DNA from: an uncultured Bdellovibrio sp.
Lineage (GTDB): Bacteria; Bdellovibrionota; Bdellovibrionia; Bdellovibrionales; Bdellovibrionaceae
Assembly: GCF_946478835.1 (NCBI RefSeq)
Contig: NZ_CAMLDV010000076.1
Location: 1 to 16,271 of the forward strand
Direction of reading: 5' to 3'
Length of the DNA stretch: 16,271 nt
Both the position numbers and the translations under genes were made by a program. Positions 16,256 through 16,271 of the stretch are shown piece after piece; within the stretch, counting starts at the first letter, position 1, and each line of letters starts with the position of its first letter. Below the pieces are notes generated by a model, which saw only the letters and a program-made list of their open reading frames with translations, was not told the origin of the DNA and searched no databases.

Positions 16256-16271
16256 AGAAACATTTAATGTA

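Noticed and set aside
1..16271. tRNA, rRNA, CRISPR, insertion sequence or prophage genes
   Set aside because: No tRNA-like segments, regularly spaced repeats, transposase motifs or phage genes were recognised.

Overview
The window reads as a compact, gene-dense chromosomal segment of a Gram-negative bacterium. Three ORFs encode clear lipoproteins, several more carry Sec signal peptides, and one looks like an outer-membrane barrel. The moderate GC content, ordinary Shine-Dalgarno (SD) sites, a DUF6279-type lipoprotein, a YciB/IspZ protein and a giant Ig-like/NHL lipoprotein fit Bdellovibrio or a close relative among the Bdellovibrionota. That placement is an inference, because no marker gene is present. 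No rRNA, tRNA, CRISPR array, insertion sequence or prophage gene was seen.

Layout, left to right. (1) 4-399: a conserved hypothetical ORF, probably cut by the window edge. (2) 403-4052: a divergent copper module. A predicted outer-membrane barrel with a DAQHPH motif (minus strand) sits back to back with a His-rich, HMBD-type Cu+ P1B-ATPase (plus strand) across a 137-bp regulatory gap. The ATPase would move Cu+ out of the cytoplasm; the barrel may act at the outer membrane. (3) 4045-5333: a two-gene minus-strand unit, an unknown secreted protein with twin CX3C motifs followed by a small EF-hand lipoprotein. (4) 5394-5888: a small secreted protein with an aegerolysin-like core and an apparently leaderless start. 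(5) 5892-7622: a minus-strand pair 3 nt apart, a membrane-anchored coiled-coil protein with a duplicated C-terminal motif and a periplasmic HEAT-repeat protein. (6) 7713-10482: a tightly coupled plus-strand operon, dihydroorotase, YciB/IspZ-like membrane protein and DUF6279-like lipoprotein, joined by TAATG and ATGA overlaps. (7) 10470-16193: a minus-strand pair, a 1615-residue Ig-like plus NHL-propeller lipoprotein followed 60 nt later by a crotonase-family enzyme.

Most products act at the cell envelope; only dihydroorotase and the crotonase are plain cytoplasmic enzymes. All four convergent gene pairs meet or overlap within a few bases, so there is no room for ordinary terminators between them. 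The most notable observations are an SD-sequestering hairpin in front of the copper-linked barrel gene, the duplicated DxLMxEF motif of the coiled-coil membrane protein, two candidate leaderless starts (one under a FliA-like -10 element), and altered catalytic residues in dihydroorotase and the crotonase.
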